Assembly: GCF_012568245.1 (NCBI RefSeq)
Contig: NZ_CP046188.1
Span: 126,233 to 190,232 of the forward strand
Reading direction: 5' to 3'
Length of the DNA stretch: 64,000 bases
Source: Enterobacteriaceae endosymbiont of Donacia thalassina
GTDB lineage: Bacteria > Pseudomonadota > Gammaproteobacteria > Enterobacterales > Enterobacteriaceae
The notes under the pieces: model-generated
Databases searched by the model: none
The model's input: the letters and a program-made list of their open reading frames with translations, nothing else
What the model was told of the DNA's origin: nothing
Shown: positions 11,149-20,681 of the stretch, in pieces
How the letters are laid out: every line of letters starts with the position of its first letter
Position numbering within the stretch: position 1 is the stretch's first letter
Program-made: the position numbers and the translations under genes

Positions 11149-12465
11149 ATGAATAAAAAAATACTTATTATAGGATTAGGAATAACAGGTATATCATGTA
11201 TAAATTTTCTTTTAAAGAAAAATATTATACCCTCTGTTATGGATGTATGTAATTATCCCAAATTCATACAAAAAATACCGTCTTATATTCCATGTCATTT
11301 AGGTTCTTTAAAAGAAGATTGGATATTAAATTCACAATTAATAATTTTAAGTCCTGGTATATCAATATTTAATAATATTTTATTAAAAGCAAAAAAAAAA
11401 GGTATTGAAATAATAGGAGATATAGAATTATTTGCTCGTTATAATACAACACCAATAATAGCTATTACAGGTACAAATGGTAAAAGTACTGTTACCAATA
11501 TGATTGGGAAAATTATGAAAAAAAATAATTTTAATGTTAGTATTGGAGGAAATATAGGTTATCCTGTATTAGATTTATTATCTTTTTCAAGAGATTTTTA
11601 TATTTTAGAAATATCTAGTTTCCAATTAGAAACTATAAAAAAATTTAATATATATATTGCTGTTATTTTAAATATTTCACAAGATCATATGGATCGATAT
11701 CCTTTAGGTATTAAACAATACCGTGACTTTAAATTACGTATTTATAAAAATGCTTCTATTTGTGTATATAATACTGATGATATATTATCTTATCCTAAAT
11801 ATTTTGATCAAAATAAAAAATATGTAACTTTTGGTAAATTTTCTGGTAAATATACATTATGTTATAACAAGAAAGGAATCTATCTACAAATTAATAATCA
11901 AAAAATTTTAAATTTTAATAAAACAAAATTAATTGGTATTCATAATTATTTAAATGCTCTTGCAGTATTAGCAGTAACAGATTTATTAAAAATTTCTAGA
12001 AAAATTTCTTTACAAGAAATAAGTAATTATTTAAATATGGATCATATATTACAAATAATACATATAGAAAATGGAGTTACTTGGATTAATGATTCAAAAT
12101 CTACAAATATTAATAGTACTAAAGCTGCTCTAAATTATTTATATAAAAAAAAAAAAATTTGGTTATTATTAGGAGGATATGACAAAAATTGTGAATTATA
12201 TTTATTAAAAAAATATTTACAGAAAAAAAATAATATTAATGTATATTGTTTTGGAATATCAAGTAAAAAAATATTATCTATTTATCCTAAAGCAAAAATA
12301 GTAAAAACAATATTTCAAGGAGTAGAACAAATAATTAAATTAGTAAAATATGGTGACGTTGTATTATTATCTCCTGCTTGTTCTAGTATAGATCAATTTA
12401 AAAATTTTAAACATCGTGGAAAAGAATTTGTAAAAATAGTTAAAAAATTACATAATTCTAAATAA
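11149..12465 (+). CDS. murD: UDP-MurNAc-L-Ala:D-glutamate ligase MurD
   Basis: Adds D-glutamate to UDP-MurNAc-L-Ala. I placed the start at the ATG at 11149 because it gives 438 residues, exactly the E. coli length, and the N-terminus KKILIIGLGITGISC aligns there; an upstream in-frame start at 11086 would add 21 residues overlapping mraY. The P-loop GTNGKST (Lys112), the SSFQLE motif, DHMDRYP and the C-terminal LSPACSSIDQFKNF are intact. The conserved His-Arg pair (E. coli 301-302) reads His-Ile here: residue 300, codon ATA at 12046-12048. That arginine is conserved across Mur ligases and contacts the nucleotide, so activity may be altered. A 13-A run lies at 12145-12157. The ftsW gene expected next is absent. 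Confidence 0.95.
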   Translation: MNKKILIIGLGITGISCINFLLKKNIIPSVMDVCNYPKFIQKIPSYIPCHLGSLKEDWILNSQLIILSPGISIFNNILLKAKKKGIEIIGDIELFARYNTTPIIAITGTNGKSTVTNMIGKIMKKNNFNVSIGGNIGYPVLDLLSFSRDFYILEISSFQLETIKKFNIYIAVILNISQDHMDRYPLGIKQYRDFKLRIYKNASICVYNTDDILSYPKYFDQNKKYVTFGKFSGKYTLCYNKKGIYLQINNQKILNFNKTKLIGIHNYLNALAVLAVTDLLKISRKISLQEISNYLNMDHILQIIHIENGVTWINDSKSTNINSTKAALNYLYKKKKIWLLLGGYDKNCELYLLKKYLQKKNNINVYCFGISSKKILSIYPKAKIVKTIFQGVEQIIKLVKYGDVVLLSPACSSIDQFKNFKHRGKEFVKIVKKLHNSK

Positions 12466-12532
12466 TATATTTTTATAAAAAAAAATTATATAATTTAAGA
12501 TATTTTAATTTTTTTAAAAAATATTTTAAAAT

Positions 12533-13597
12533 ATGAAAAAAAAAAAAAAAATTATTATAGTAGCTGGTGGTACAGGTGGACATATTAATCCAGCTTTAAA
12601 TATAGCATATAAATTAATAAAAAAAGGATGGGAAGTACGTTGGTTAGGAACATTATCTAGAATGGAATCTACGATTATTCCTAAAAAAAATATACATATT
12701 TATTTAATAGATTTTTTTAGATTTAAAAATAAAAATATTTTTTCTATAATTATTACTATAATTAAAATAATAATATCAATATATAAATCCATCATAATTT
12801 ATAAAAAATATAAACCACATTTAGTATTAACAATGGGAAGTTATATCTCAGGACCTAGTGGTTTAGCTGCATGGTTATGTAATATACCATTAATAATACA
12901 TGAACAGAATAGTATTTCTGGAATAACAAATAAAATTTTATCTAAAATAGCAACAATAAAAATGCAAGCATATCCAAATGTGTTAAATAATGCAATATTA
13001 GTAGGAAATCCTATAGATAATAAAATTATTAAATTATCTTTATATAAAAGATCTATTTTAAAAATTCATAAACCAATTCATGTTTTAATTACTGGAGGAA
13101 GTCAAGGTTCTACTACAATAAATAAAATAGGGATAAATTTAGCTATAATATTAAAAAATAAAATATCTATTTTACATCAAGTAGGAAAGGGAAATTTAAA
13201 AAAAATATATTATGAATATAAAAAAAATAAAATTAATAATCTAATTATAAGAGAATACATAAAAAATATATATCAAGCATATAAATGGGCTGATATAATA
13301 ATCTGTAGGTCAGGAGCTATGACTGTAACTGAAATTACAGCAATAGGATTGCCTGCTATTTTTATACCATTTCCTCATAAAGATAGACAACAATATTTTA
13401 ATGCAATAAATTTAGAAAAAATAGGAATAGCTAAAATTTATGAACAACATAATTTAAATATTAATGAAATTGCTGATATTATATTGTCTTTAAATAAAAA
13501 AAAAATAATATATATGGCTAAAAAGTCTTATAATTTAGTCATACTAAATTCTACAGAATTAATTTATCAAGAATTAAATAAAATAAAAATTTATTAA
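12533..13597 (+). CDS. murG: Undecaprenyl-PP-MurNAc-pentapeptide GlcNAc transferase MurG
   Basis: Peripheral inner-membrane glycosyltransferase of the GT-B fold that converts lipid I into lipid II. The N-terminal glycine-rich loop AGGTGGHINPA, the second-domain loop TGGSQGST and the UDP-GlcNAc-binding stretch RSGAMTVTEITAIGLPAIFIP are all present; the length of 354 equals the E. coli family length. The ATG at 12533 is followed at once by 16 consecutive A (12536-12551), which encode a run of lysines and are a likely site of polymerase or RNA-polymerase slippage. It lies 67 bases after murD with no trace of ftsW between them. Confidence 0.97.
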   Translation: MKKKKKIIIVAGGTGGHINPALNIAYKLIKKGWEVRWLGTLSRMESTIIPKKNIHIYLIDFFRFKNKNIFSIIITIIKIIISIYKSIIIYKKYKPHLVLTMGSYISGPSGLAAWLCNIPLIIHEQNSISGITNKILSKIATIKMQAYPNVLNNAILVGNPIDNKIIKLSLYKRSILKIHKPIHVLITGGSQGSTTINKIGINLAIILKNKISILHQVGKGNLKKIYYEYKKNKINNLIIREYIKNIYQAYKWADIIICRSGAMTVTEITAIGLPAIFIPFPHKDRQQYFNAINLEKIGIAKIYEQHNLNINEIADIILSLNKKKIIYMAKKSYNLVILNSTELIYQELNKIKIY

Positions 13598-13624
13598 TTT
13601 AATCTTTATACAAGATGACTAAAT

Positions 13625-15115
13625 ATGTTTAATAAAAATTGTTTAAATAAAATACCAAAAATGAAAAATATTAATCATATATATTTTATTGGTATTGGTG
13701 GATCTGGTATGGGAGGGATTGCAACAATTTTAGCAAAACAGGGATATAAAATTAGTGGTTCAGATATATCTAATAATTTTATTATAAAAAAATTAAATTT
13801 ATTAAATATAAAAATATATTTAAAACATGATGCTAAAAATATTACAAATAATATAGATCTTGTTGTTATATCTACTGCTATTAAAAAAAATAATCCAGAA
13901 TTAATTACTGCAAAAAATTTAAATATTATTATAATTAGTAGAGCTCAAATGTTGACAGAATTAATGAGATTCTCTTACGGAATTACTATTACCGGAACTC
14001 ATGGTAAAACTACAACGACAGCTATGATATATACAATATTTAAATTAGCTATGTTAGATCCTACATTTATTAATGGCGGTATTTTAAAAGATTCTAAAGA
14101 ATTTGCTTATTTAGGTTCAAGTAAATATTTTATTGCTGAAGCAGATGAAAGTGATAGATCTTTTTTATATTTAAATCCAATTATAAATATAATTACAAAT
14201 ATTGAAAATGAACATTTAGATTTTTATAAAAATAGTATTGAAGTTTTAAAAAAAATATTTTTACAATTTTTAAAAAAAATACCATTTTATGGATGTATAA
14301 TTGTATGTATAGATAATATTAATAATTATAATTTAATAAAAAAAAATAAAAATATTTTAAAACAAAATATTATTACATATGGATTTCATAAAAATGCTGA
14401 TTTACAATTATATAATTATCAACAAAATAATTATAAGAGTAGATTTTTTTTATTAGAAAAAAAAAAAAAAAGGTCTTTAGAAATAAATTTAAATATACCT
14501 GGATATCATAATGCTTTAAATGCAACAGCTGCTTTTGCAATATCTTCTTATATTGGTTTAAATCATGTAATGATTATAAAATTTTTAAAAAAATTTGTAG
14601 GTATTAAAAGAAGATTTGATATTTTAGGTTTTTTGTTTCCTTACAATAAAAAAATATATAAAAAAGATATAATTATTATTGATGATTATGGTCATCATCC
14701 TACTGAAATAGATATAACTATAAAAACAGCACGTCAAATATGGAAAAATAGAAAATTAATAATGGTTTTTCAACCTCATCGTTATTCTAGGACTAAAAAT
14801 CTATTAAATGAATTTATAAAAATATTATCTAAAGTTGATAAATTATTTATTTTAAATGTTTTTTCTGCAGGAGAAAATTTTATTAAAAACGCTAATAGTG
14901 AATATTTAGCTCAAAAAATTAAAAAATTAGGAATAATTATTCCTATATTAATTCAATCAAATAATAATTATACTATTATACAAAATATATATTCAAAATT
15001 AAAAGGAAATGAAATATTAATTTTTCAAGGAGCAGGAGATATAAATAATATCTCATCATTATTTATGAATAAAAAATTTAGAATAGAAAAAAATCAAATT
15101 AACAATAAATACTGA
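13625..15115 (+). CDS. murC: UDP-N-acetylmuramate:L-alanine ligase MurC
   Basis: First of the Mur ligases, attaching L-Ala to UDP-MurNAc. Visible motifs are the N-terminal dinucleotide-like loop GIGGSGMGG, the ATP loop GTHGKTTTTAM near residue 122, EADESDRSF, and the C-terminal DDYGHHPTEI and FQPHRYSRT. The arginine lost from MurD is kept here (GIKRRFD). Length is 496 against 491 in E. coli. A 15-A tract at 14457-14471 stays in frame. Its TGA stop is evidence against reassignment of TGA to tryptophan. ddlB follows after 22 bases. Confidence 0.97.
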   Translation: MFNKNCLNKIPKMKNINHIYFIGIGGSGMGGIATILAKQGYKISGSDISNNFIIKKLNLLNIKIYLKHDAKNITNNIDLVVISTAIKKNNPELITAKNLNIIIISRAQMLTELMRFSYGITITGTHGKTTTTAMIYTIFKLAMLDPTFINGGILKDSKEFAYLGSSKYFIAEADESDRSFLYLNPIINIITNIENEHLDFYKNSIEVLKKIFLQFLKKIPFYGCIIVCIDNINNYNLIKKNKNILKQNIITYGFHKNADLQLYNYQQNNYKSRFFLLEKKKKRSLEINLNIPGYHNALNATAAFAISSYIGLNHVMIIKFLKKFVGIKRRFDILGFLFPYNKKIYKKDIIIIDDYGHHPTEIDITIKTARQIWKNRKLIMVFQPHRYSRTKNLLNEFIKILSKVDKLFILNVFSAGENFIKNANSEYLAQKIKKLGIIIPILIQSNNNYTIIQNIYSKLKGNEILIFQGAGDINNISSLFMNKKFRIEKNQINNKY

Positions 15116-15137
15116 AAATAAATTTTAAATAAAAATT

Positions 15138-16058
15138 ATGTCTAAAAAAATTGCCGTTTTATTTGGAGGTAATTCTCCAGAAAGAGAAATTTCTTTAAAA
15201 TCTGGTAAAACAATTTTAAATTCTTTAATAAAATTAGGGATAAATGCAATTGGAATAGATCCAATAAGTTTTCCATTATTATACTTAAAAAAATATGGAT
15301 TTAAAAAAATTTTTATATCTTTACATGGAAAGGGAGGAGAAGATGGTACTATTCAAGGAATATTAGATTATCTAAATATTCCTTATACCGGGAGTAATCT
15401 CTTAGCATCTGCAATTACTATAAATAAATTTTTAACAAAAACTATCTGGCATGAATATGGATTACCAGTCATATATCCTCATTTTTTATTAAATAAAAAA
15501 GATTTTGTAAAATCAAATTTTTTAAAAATAGAAAAAAAAATTTTAAAATTTAAATTACCTATTTTTATAAAACCTAATTGTAGTGGATCTAGTTTGGGTA
15601 GTACGAAAATTGATCATTTAGATGATTTATTTAATGCAATAGAAAAATCTTTTATATATAATGATGATATTTTAATTGAAAAATATATAAAAGGCGAAGA
15701 ATATACAGTAGGTATTTTAAATGAAAAGATTTTACCTCCAATAAGGATTGAATATCCTAATTCTTTTTATAATTATCAAGCAAAATATTATTTAAATACT
15801 ACACAATATTTTTGTCCTAGTGGATTAAATAAATATAAAGAAAGAGAATTAAAAAATATAATTTTACATGCATGGAATGCAGTTAAATGTCAAAATTGGG
15901 GAAGAATTGATGTTATTTTAGATGAAAATAAAAAATTTCAATTATTAGAAATAAATACTATACCTGGAATGACATCTCACAGTTTATATCCCATGGCTGC
16001 TAAAAAAATAGGATTATCTTTTCATGACTTAGTTATAAAAATTTTAAATTTAACTTAA
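15138..16058 (+). CDS. ddlB: D-alanine:D-alanine ligase DdlB
   Basis: ATP-grasp enzyme that makes D-Ala-D-Ala, the substrate of MurF. The N-terminal FGGNSPEREISLKSG loop with its catalytic glutamate, the central PIFIKPNCSGSSLGSTK phosphate-binding region and the C-terminal metal site LLEINTIPGMTSHSLYP are intact. Its 306 residues equal E. coli DdlB. In E. coli the cluster continues with ftsQ, ftsA, ftsZ and lpxC; here the next gene begins 11 bases later on the opposite strand, and none of those four is present. Confidence 0.97.
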   Translation: MSKKIAVLFGGNSPEREISLKSGKTILNSLIKLGINAIGIDPISFPLLYLKKYGFKKIFISLHGKGGEDGTIQGILDYLNIPYTGSNLLASAITINKFLTKTIWHEYGLPVIYPHFLLNKKDFVKSNFLKIEKKILKFKLPIFIKPNCSGSSLGSTKIDHLDDLFNAIEKSFIYNDDILIEKYIKGEEYTVGILNEKILPPIRIEYPNSFYNYQAKYYLNTTQYFCPSGLNKYKERELKNIILHAWNAVKCQNWGRIDVILDENKKFQLLEINTIPGMTSHSLYPMAAKKIGLSFHDLVIKILNLT

Positions 16059-16069
16059 TAAAATTCATA

Positions 16070-16540
16070 TTAATCATATGTGATTTTTATAAAATTTTTT
16101 ATTATACATTTTAATTTTTTAGGACTTTGTTCTGCTATATTTAATAATAAATTAGCACTATATTTACTTAAAATATTTTTTTTTAATTTACATTTATTAT
16201 TAATAAATGTCTTTTTTAAAAAAAGAGGATTAATTTTAATTTCCATCTTTTTTAAAGATGGAATAATATTTTTTTTTAAATGATATTTAATATTTGATTT
16301 TTCCGATAAAAATCTAATCATAGTACTTGCATTATATGTTTCTATAATTAGAATATTATTTTTAAAATTTTGTACATTATATAAATTATGTAATTCTATA
16401 GGTAAATATTTTTTAAAAGAATTATTAATTTTTATTAAAAAATCTGTATGTGTATATATTTTATGTAAAATTTTTGTGTAAGATGAATTATTTTTTTTTT
16501 GAAAAACTTGATTTATTAATAATAATTTATTATTACGCAT
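16070..16540 (-). CDS. DciA-like (DUF721) protein, probable helicase-loader relative
   Basis: A 156-residue basic protein. Its first half follows the layout of the DUF721/DciA family: a helical start, then a short segment before LPIELHNLYNVQNF, a beta segment NILIIETYNASTMIRFL, and a last strand near MEIKINPLF. DciA helps load the replicative helicase DnaB in bacteria that lack DnaC or DnaI; in Pseudomonas the gene lies beside secA, as it does here. Function is therefore inferred from weak sequence likeness plus position. GGGAG precedes the ATG, and the frame is free of stops despite AT bias, which argues for a real gene. The C-terminal half is lysine-rich and unrecognised. E. coli has secM at this position and no DUF721 protein. 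Confidence 0.6.
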   Translation of the reverse strand: MRNNKLLLINQVFQKKNNSSYTKILHKIYTHTDFLIKINNSFKKYLPIELHNLYNVQNFKNNILIIETYNASTMIRFLSEKSNIKYHLKKNIIPSLKKMEIKINPLFLKKTFINNKCKLKKNILSKYSANLLLNIAEQSPKKLKCIIKNFIKITYD

Positions 16541-16657
16541 AATTTCTCCCTTTTATTATTTTATAAAAAATTGTATATATTTTTTTTACTTTATTAAAAT
16601 AAATATGAAATAATAATATTTATAATTATACAAATATATTTTATCAAGAGTATTTAT

Positions 16658-19399
16658 ATGTTAAAAAAAATTTTTACCAAAATTTTTGGTAGTAATAATG
16701 ATATTGTTTTAAACCGTATTCAAAAAACAGTAAATATTATTAATAAAATGGAAATAGAATTTGAAAAATTAACTAATTTTGAATTACAAAATAAAACTTT
16801 ATATTTAAAAGAAAAATTATATAAGAATTTTTCTTTAGAAGATATTTTACCAGAAGCTTTTGCAACAGTAAGAGAAGCTAGTAAAAGAATATTTGGTATG
16901 CGTCATTTTGACGTTCAATTAATAGGAGGTATAGTATTAAATAATAATTGTGTAGCTGAAATGAAAACAGGAGAAGGTAAAACTTTAACATCTACATTAC
17001 CAGCTTATCTTAATGCGCTTACTGGCAAGGGAGTTCATATTGTTACTGTTAATGATTATTTAGCAGAACGTGATGCTATAAATAATAGAATATTATTTGA
17101 ATTTTTAGGATTAACTGTTGGTATTAATATATCTTCTATGTCATTAAAAGAAAAAAAAAATGCTTATCAAGCAGATATTACTTATGGCACTAATAATGAG
17201 TATGGTTTTGATTTTTTAAAAGATAATATGGTTTTAAACTATAATGATAAAGTACAACGTAGTTTACATTATGCTATTATAGATGAAGTTGATTCGATAT
17301 TAATTGATGAATCTCGTACTCCTTTAATTATTTCTGGAGCTGCTGAAGAAAGTTCCGAACTATATATTAAAATAAATAATATTATACCTAAATTAATTTA
17401 TCAATCCAAAGAAAATTCTACTTCCTTTAAAGAACAGGGCCATTTTTTTATAGATGAAAAATCTAGGCAAGCATATTTAACTGAACAAGGTTTAATTTAT
17501 TTAGAAAAAATACTTATAAAAAAAAAAATAATACATAATAAAGAATCTTTATATTCTGATAGTAATATTATTATTTTACATCATATTATTGCTGCTCTAA
17601 GAGCACATAAACTTTTTAAAAAAAACGTAGATTATATATTAAAAAATAATAAAGTTATAATAGTTGATGAACATACTGGAAGATTAATGGAAGGAAGAAG
17701 GTGGTCAGATGGATTACATCAAGCAATAGAAGCAAAAGAAAATGTAAAAATTAATAATGAAAATCAAACTTTAGCATCTATTACATTTCAAAACTATTTC
17801 AGATTATATCCAAAATTATCAGGTATGACAGGTACTGCTATTACAGAAGCTTTTGAATTTAAAGAAATTTATAAATTAGATACAATAGTTGTTCCTACTA
17901 ATAAACCTATGATTAGAAAGGATTTACCTGATTTAATTTATTTAACTAAAAAAGAAAAAATAAAAGCAATAATTGAAGATATTAAAACTAAACATTCAAA
18001 AGGTCAACCTATATTAGTTGGTACTGTTTCTATTAAAAAATCAGAATTAATTTCTCATGAATTAAAAAAAATAGGTATAACTCATAATGTTTTAAATGCT
18101 AAATTTCATGCTAGAGAAGCAGAAATTATATCAAAAGCAGGGATAAAATATGCAGTAACAATTGCAACTAATATGGCAGGTAGAGGTACTGATATTGTTT
18201 TAGGTGGTATTTTTTTAATAAAAAATAACAAATCTACTTTGGATGAATTAAAAAATTTAAAATTAAAATGGCAAATAAATCATGATGAAGTTGTAAAATT
18301 AGGTGGTTTATATGTTATTGGAACTGAACGTCATGAATCAAGAAGAATTGATAATCAGTTAAGAGGTCGTTCTGGAAGACAAGGTGATAAAGGTGTTTCA
18401 AGATTTTATTTATCCATGGAAGATTCTTTAATGCGTATTTTTGCTCCTAAAAATATGTTATTTTTAATGAAAAAACTTGGTATGAAATACAATGATTTTA
18501 TTGAACATCCCTGGATAACAAAAGCTATATCAAAAGCACAAAAAAAAGTAGAAAATTATAATTTCGATATACGTAAACAATTACTTGAATATGATGATGT
18601 AATAAATGATCAACGTTTATCAATATATTCACAAAGAAACAAATTATTAAAATCATTAAAGACTGATAAAATAATTAAAAATTTTAGAATTGATGTTTTT
18701 AGTAACTTAATAGATAGTTATATAAAATCAGATAATTTTATTAAAGAAAAATGGGATTTAAAAAAAATAAAAATTTATTTTTTTAATGTTTTTAATTTAG
18801 AATTACCAGTTGAAAATTGGATAAATATATATAAAGAAAAAAATAAAAAACAAATTAATAAGGATTATTTTTTAAAAAAAATTATTGATTTTGCAGAAAA
18901 AAAATATTTAAAAAAAATAAATAATTTAAAAATAAAAAATATAAAAATTTTTGAAAAAAATATTATTTTAAAAATATTAGATAATTTATGGAAAGAACAT
19001 CTTTGTGCTATAGAATATTTAAAACAAGGAATTCATTTACGAGGTTATGCACAGCAAGATCCTAAACAAGAATATAAAAAAGAATCTTTTAATATGTTTA
19101 ATATTATGTTAAATACTTTAAAAAAAGAAGTTATTATTACTTTAAGTAAATTAGAAGATGAAATAATAAAAAATTATTATCAATCTATAAACATGTTAGA
19201 AAATAATCAAATTATTAATAATGATATTAAAAATATTAATTTAATAACAATAAAAAGAAAATCTGATTCATATATAAATAAAAAAGATAAATATTTAAAT
19301 AATATAAATTTTTTTAAAAAAAAAATAGGTAGAAATGAAAAATGTCCTTGTTTTTCAGGTAAAAAATATAAATTTTGTCATGGTTTAATAATAAAATAG
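16658..19399 (+). CDS. secA: Preprotein translocase ATPase SecA
   Basis: Motor ATPase that pushes unfolded proteins through SecYEG. Walker A (MKTGEGKT) is near residue 102, the DEAD-like box is [15 protein letters not shown], and the second nucleotide domain has [14 protein letters not shown] and RGRSGRQGD. The C-terminus keeps the zinc- and SecB-binding tail [14 protein letters not shown] with all three Cys and the His. Length is 913 against 901 in E. coli. secM, the secretion-sensing leader peptide gene that regulates secA in E. coli, is absent, so regulation by that route has been lost. The TAG stop is followed at once by a perfect palindromic terminator. Confidence 0.98.
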   Translation: MLKKIFTKIFGSNNDIVLNRIQKTVNIINKMEIEFEKLTNFELQNKTLYLKEKLYKNFSLEDILPEAFATVREASKRIFGMRHFDVQLIGGIVLNNNCVAEMKTGEGKTLTSTLPAYLNALTGKGVHIVTVNDYLAERDAINNRILFEFLGLTVGINISSMSLKEKKNAYQADITYGTNNEYGFDFLKDNMVLNYNDKVQRSLHYAIIDEVDSILIDESRTPLIISGAAEESSELYIKINNIIPKLIYQSKENSTSFKEQGHFFIDEKSRQAYLTEQGLIYLEKILIKKKIIHNKESLYSDSNIIILHHIIAALRAHKLFKKNVDYILKNNKVIIVDEHTGRLMEGRRWSDGLHQAIEAKENVKINNENQTLASITFQNYFRLYPKLSGMTGTAITEAFEFKEIYKLDTIVVPTNKPMIRKDLPDLIYLTKKEKIKAIIEDIKTKHSKGQPILVGTVSIKKSELISHELKKIGITHNVLNAKFHAREAEIISKAGIKYAVTIATNMAGRGTDIVLGGIFLIKNNKSTLDELKNLKLKWQINHDEVVKLGGLYVIGTERHESRRIDNQLRGRSGRQGDKGVSRFYLSMEDSLMRIFAPKNMLFLMKKLGMKYNDFIEHPWITKAISKAQKKVENYNFDIRKQLLEYDDVINDQRLSIYSQRNKLLKSLKTDKIIKNFRIDVFSNLIDSYIKSDNFIKEKWDLKKIKIYFFNVFNLELPVENWINIYKEKNKKQINKDYFLKKIIDFAEKKYLKKINNLKIKNIKIFEKNIILKILDNLWKEHLCAIEYLKQGIHLRGYAQQDPKQEYKKESFNMFNIMLNTLKKEVIITLSKLEDEIIKNYYQSINMLENNQIINNDIKNINLITIKRKSDSYINKKDKYLNNINFFKKKIGRNEKCPCFSGKKYKFCHGLIIK

Positions 19400-19403
19400 A
19401 TTT

Positions 19404-19453
19404 AATAATAGAGGGTATAAAAAATAAATTTATTTTTTATACCCTCTATTATT
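19404..19453. terminator. Perfect palindromic bidirectional terminator between secA and dnaJ
   Basis: Two 25-base arms (19404-19428 and 19429-19453) are exact reverse complements with no spacer; one further flanking base pair also matches. The GC-containing core is GAGGGTAT / ATACCCTC, with A- and T-rich ends. It fills the gap between the converging secA and dnaJ stop codons, so it can act as a factor-independent terminator for both strands. Confidence 0.88.
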
Positions 19454-19454
19454 A

Positions 19455-20570
19455 TTAATTTTTTATATTATAAAAAAATCTTTTAATATTATTTAAAAAT
19501 TTTTCTATTTTAGGATTATTTCTATAATTAGAAACACTATTAAAACTTTTATCTAATTGATACAAAATATTTTTTTGTTCATTATTTAAATTAATTGGAG
19601 TTTCTACTATTATTTTACATAATAAATCACCGAAATTACCATTTTTTCTAATTGATTTTATCCCTTTATTACGTATTCTCAACATTTTTCCTGTTTGAGT
19701 TCCTTCTGGAATTTTTAATTTTACATAACCATTTAATGTAGGTATTTTTATATTACCACCTAATGTAGCTATAATAAAATTAATAGGTAATTCACAATAC
19801 AAATTATTACCTTCTCTAATAAAAAGAGAATGTTTTTGAATTTTAATTTCTATATATAAATCTCCAGATTGTGCTCCATTTTCACCTGATTCTCCTTCAC
19901 CACTTAGTCTAATACGATCTCCATTATTAATCCCACTTGGAATTTTTATTGCTAAAGTTTTATAAATTTCTAATTTACCTTTACCTTTACAATAAAAACA
20001 AGGATTTTTAATAAAATTTCCTTGACCATGACATCTAGGACATGTTTGTTGAACAGTAAAAAAACCCTGACTCATGTGTATTTGTCCTTGTCCATTACAT
20101 GTATGACATTTTTGTAATGCTCCTTGAGCACCTGTTCCATGACAATAACTACAATTTTTTAAAATAGGAATTTTTATATTTTTAGTTATACCTTTTATTG
20201 CTTCTTCTAATGAAATTTCAATTAAATATTTTAAATCGGAACCTTTTCTAGATCTTTGTTTAGTATGTGAATTACCTCCAAATATATCTCCAAAAACATC
20301 TCCAAAAATATCACTAAAATCAGTCGTATTACTTATATTTTCTTGTTCAAAAGCAGAATGTCCATATTGATCATAAGCAGATCTTTTTTTTGAATCACTT
20401 AAAATTTCATAAGCTTGTTTTATTTCTTTAAACTTATTTTCAGCATTTTTATTTCCGGGATTACGATCTGGGTGAAATTTTATAGCTAAACGTTTATACG
20501 CTCTTTTAATTTCACGATCTTCAGCATTCCTAGTAATACCTAAAATATCATAATAATCTTTTTTTGCCAT
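19455..20570 (-). CDS. dnaJ: Chaperone DnaJ (Hsp40)
   Basis: Co-chaperone that delivers substrates to DnaK and triggers its ATP hydrolysis. Domain order is complete: J domain with the HPD tripeptide (KFHPDRNPG, about residue 33), Gly/Phe-rich linker, four zinc-binding repeats ([32 protein letters not shown]) and two C-terminal substrate-binding domains. Length is 371 against 376 in E. coli. An AGGA site precedes the ATG. It lies 111 bases downstream of dnaK on the same strand and is presumably co-transcribed from the heat-shock promoter before dnaK. Confidence 0.98.
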   Translation of the reverse strand: MAKKDYYDILGITRNAEDREIKRAYKRLAIKFHPDRNPGNKNAENKFKEIKQAYEILSDSKKRSAYDQYGHSAFEQENISNTTDFSDIFGDVFGDIFGGNSHTKQRSRKGSDLKYLIEISLEEAIKGITKNIKIPILKNCSYCHGTGAQGALQKCHTCNGQGQIHMSQGFFTVQQTCPRCHGQGNFIKNPCFYCKGKGKLEIYKTLAIKIPSGINNGDRIRLSGEGESGENGAQSGDLYIEIKIQKHSLFIREGNNLYCELPINFIIATLGGNIKIPTLNGYVKLKIPEGTQTGKMLRIRNKGIKSIRKNGNFGDLLCKIIVETPINLNNEQKNILYQLDKSFNSVSNYRNNPKIEKFLNNIKRFFYNIKN

Positions 20571-20610
20571 AATAAATTATTGTCCTAATCTAATCCCATT
20601 ATTTTATTAA

Positions 20611-20639
20611 TACCGATTATTTATGATAGATAAACGGTA
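20611..20639 (-). other. Imperfect hairpin in the dnaK-dnaJ intergenic region
   Basis: Arms beginning TACCG and ending CGGTA pair over 14 positions with one mismatch and one possible G-U pair, around a one-base centre. It is the only GC-bearing structure in the 111-base spacer. It could be a partial terminator or an mRNA processing or stability element that sets the dnaK to dnaJ ratio. No U-tract follows, so a strong terminator is unlikely. Confidence 0.4.
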
Positions 20640-20681
20640 CTAACTATAATTTAGTAATTTATATATAAAATTATTAAATAA

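Noticed and set aside
12536..12551. Frameshift at the poly-A tract in murG
   Set aside because: The genomic frame is open through the tract; slippage is reported as a possibility only.
16080..16283. A hydrophobic 67-codon plus-strand frame opposite the DciA-like gene
   Set aside because: Phe/Leu/Ile richness is what the complement of a Lys/Asn-rich gene gives; the minus-strand frame is longer and has GGGAG before its ATG.
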